From the NCBI GenBank assembly GCA_030606385.1, contig JAUWGN010000057.1:1-6727 (forward strand): a stretch of 6,727 nt of DNA, written 5' to 3'. Both the position numbers and the translations under genes were made by a program. Under the pieces are notes generated by a model that saw only the letters and a list, made by a program, of their open reading frames with translations, did no database searches and was not told where the DNA came from. Origin of the DNA: Dehalococcoidia bacterium. GTDB taxonomy: Bacteria; Chloroflexota; Dehalococcoidia; GIF9; AB-539-J10. This document shows positions 6,344-6,727 of the stretch, piece by piece (position 1 is the stretch's first letter; each line of letters begins with the position of its first letter).

Positions 6344-6727
6344 TTTTGAAATGTTCCCAACCTGCCTTTCTGGGAATGACGGCATTCCCCATGCTATCTA
6401 TCAGAGTCACCCGGGTGGGCAGAATTTCCTTGGTTATCTCGCCAATTACGCTCACCGGACAATCTAAAACACGCTTAACCTTCTCCATAGTAGCTTTATC
6501 GGCGGTGAACAACAGTTCATAGTCCTCGCCTCCGCTTAGAGCCAGTTCCTGATAGCCCGGGAAATTGGCTTTAACCAAAGGGTGCACAGGTACCCTGTCT
6601 ATCTTTATCTGGGCGTTAACTTTGCTAGCCTGGCATATGTGATCAAGGTCAGCAATGAGCCCATCGCTTATGTCTATGGCAGTATTGACTCCCCGCTGTA
6701 GCAAGAGTTGTCCCTCTTTTATTCTTG
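6315..6727 (-). CDS. thiL: Thiamine-monophosphate kinase ThiL, C-terminal part (5' end outside window)
   Basis: Last step of thiamine diphosphate synthesis: ATP-dependent phosphorylation of thiamine monophosphate. The frame is open to the right edge of the window and ends with TAG at 6315-6317, leaving about 137 codons of an enzyme usually near 320-340 residues. A TTG at 6702-6704 could be mistaken for a start, but the frame continues upstream with sensible residues. The visible part is the C-terminal AIRS/PurM-like domain. It has AIDISDGLIADL (about 6645-6680) and the very characteristic ALSGGEDYELLF (6507-6542), then VIGEIT and a terminal GWEHF, as in full ThiL proteins. It heads the visible minus-strand series. 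thiL followed by tsaE and tsaB is a recurring bacterial gene order. Any promoter must lie upstream, outside the window. Confidence 0.95.
   Translation of the reverse strand, partial: RIKEGQLLLQRGVNTAIDISDGLIADLDHICQASKVNAQIKIDRVPVHPLVKANFPGYQELALSGGEDYELLFTADKATMEKVKRVLDCPVSVIGEITKEILPTRVTLIDSMGNAVIPRKAGWEHFKNEALKTEVA

Noticed and set aside
6341..6385. Longer tsaE starting at the ATG 6383-6385
   Set aside because: The extra 14 residues have no family match, there is no usable ribosome binding site, and the overlap with thiL would grow to 71 bases; the ATG at 6341-6343 fits TsaE N-termini.
6702..6704. TTG as the start of a short 129-residue protein
   Set aside because: The frame continues open to the window edge and the product is plainly the C-terminal domain of ThiL, so the gene is cut by the window, not short.

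Overview
The window is an ordinary, very dense stretch of bacterial chromosome with housekeeping genes on both strands and almost no intergenic DNA. Seven protein genes fill it. The only clear gaps between genes are 9, 2 and 9 bases long. The primary sigma factor has a long insert between regions 1.2 and 2.1, and DnaG has a characteristic insert after its TOPRIM acidic motif. From memory of those families, this points to Chloroflexota, most likely class Dehalococcoidia. That placement is an inference from protein character, not a search result.

Left half, plus strand (1-2750): the 3' two-thirds of dnaG (replicative primase, cut by the window edge) is followed after 9 bases by a complete rpoD/sigA. 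This is the dnaG-rpoD core of the classical macromolecular-synthesis operon, linking replication priming to transcription initiation.

Right half, minus strand (6727 down to 2753): the order of transcription is thiL (3' part only), tsaE, tsaB, a fused PaaI-type thioesterase/HAD phosphatase, then ffh. The genes overlap by 29, 16 and 20 bases, and a 9-base gap precedes ffh, so this looks like one translationally coupled operon. ThiL makes thiamine diphosphate. TsaE and TsaB belong to the t6A37 tRNA-modification machinery. Ffh is the signal-recognition-particle GTPase. The two transcription units meet tail to tail between rpoD and ffh with only 2 bases between the stop codons.

No RNA genes, CRISPR, mobile elements or novel defence-like system are visible. 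The items most worth a second look are the thioesterase-HAD fusion (with mutually exclusive inverted repeats at its domain junction), the DTQGR motif in Ffh, the zero-spacing convergent operon ends, and the large sigma-factor insert.
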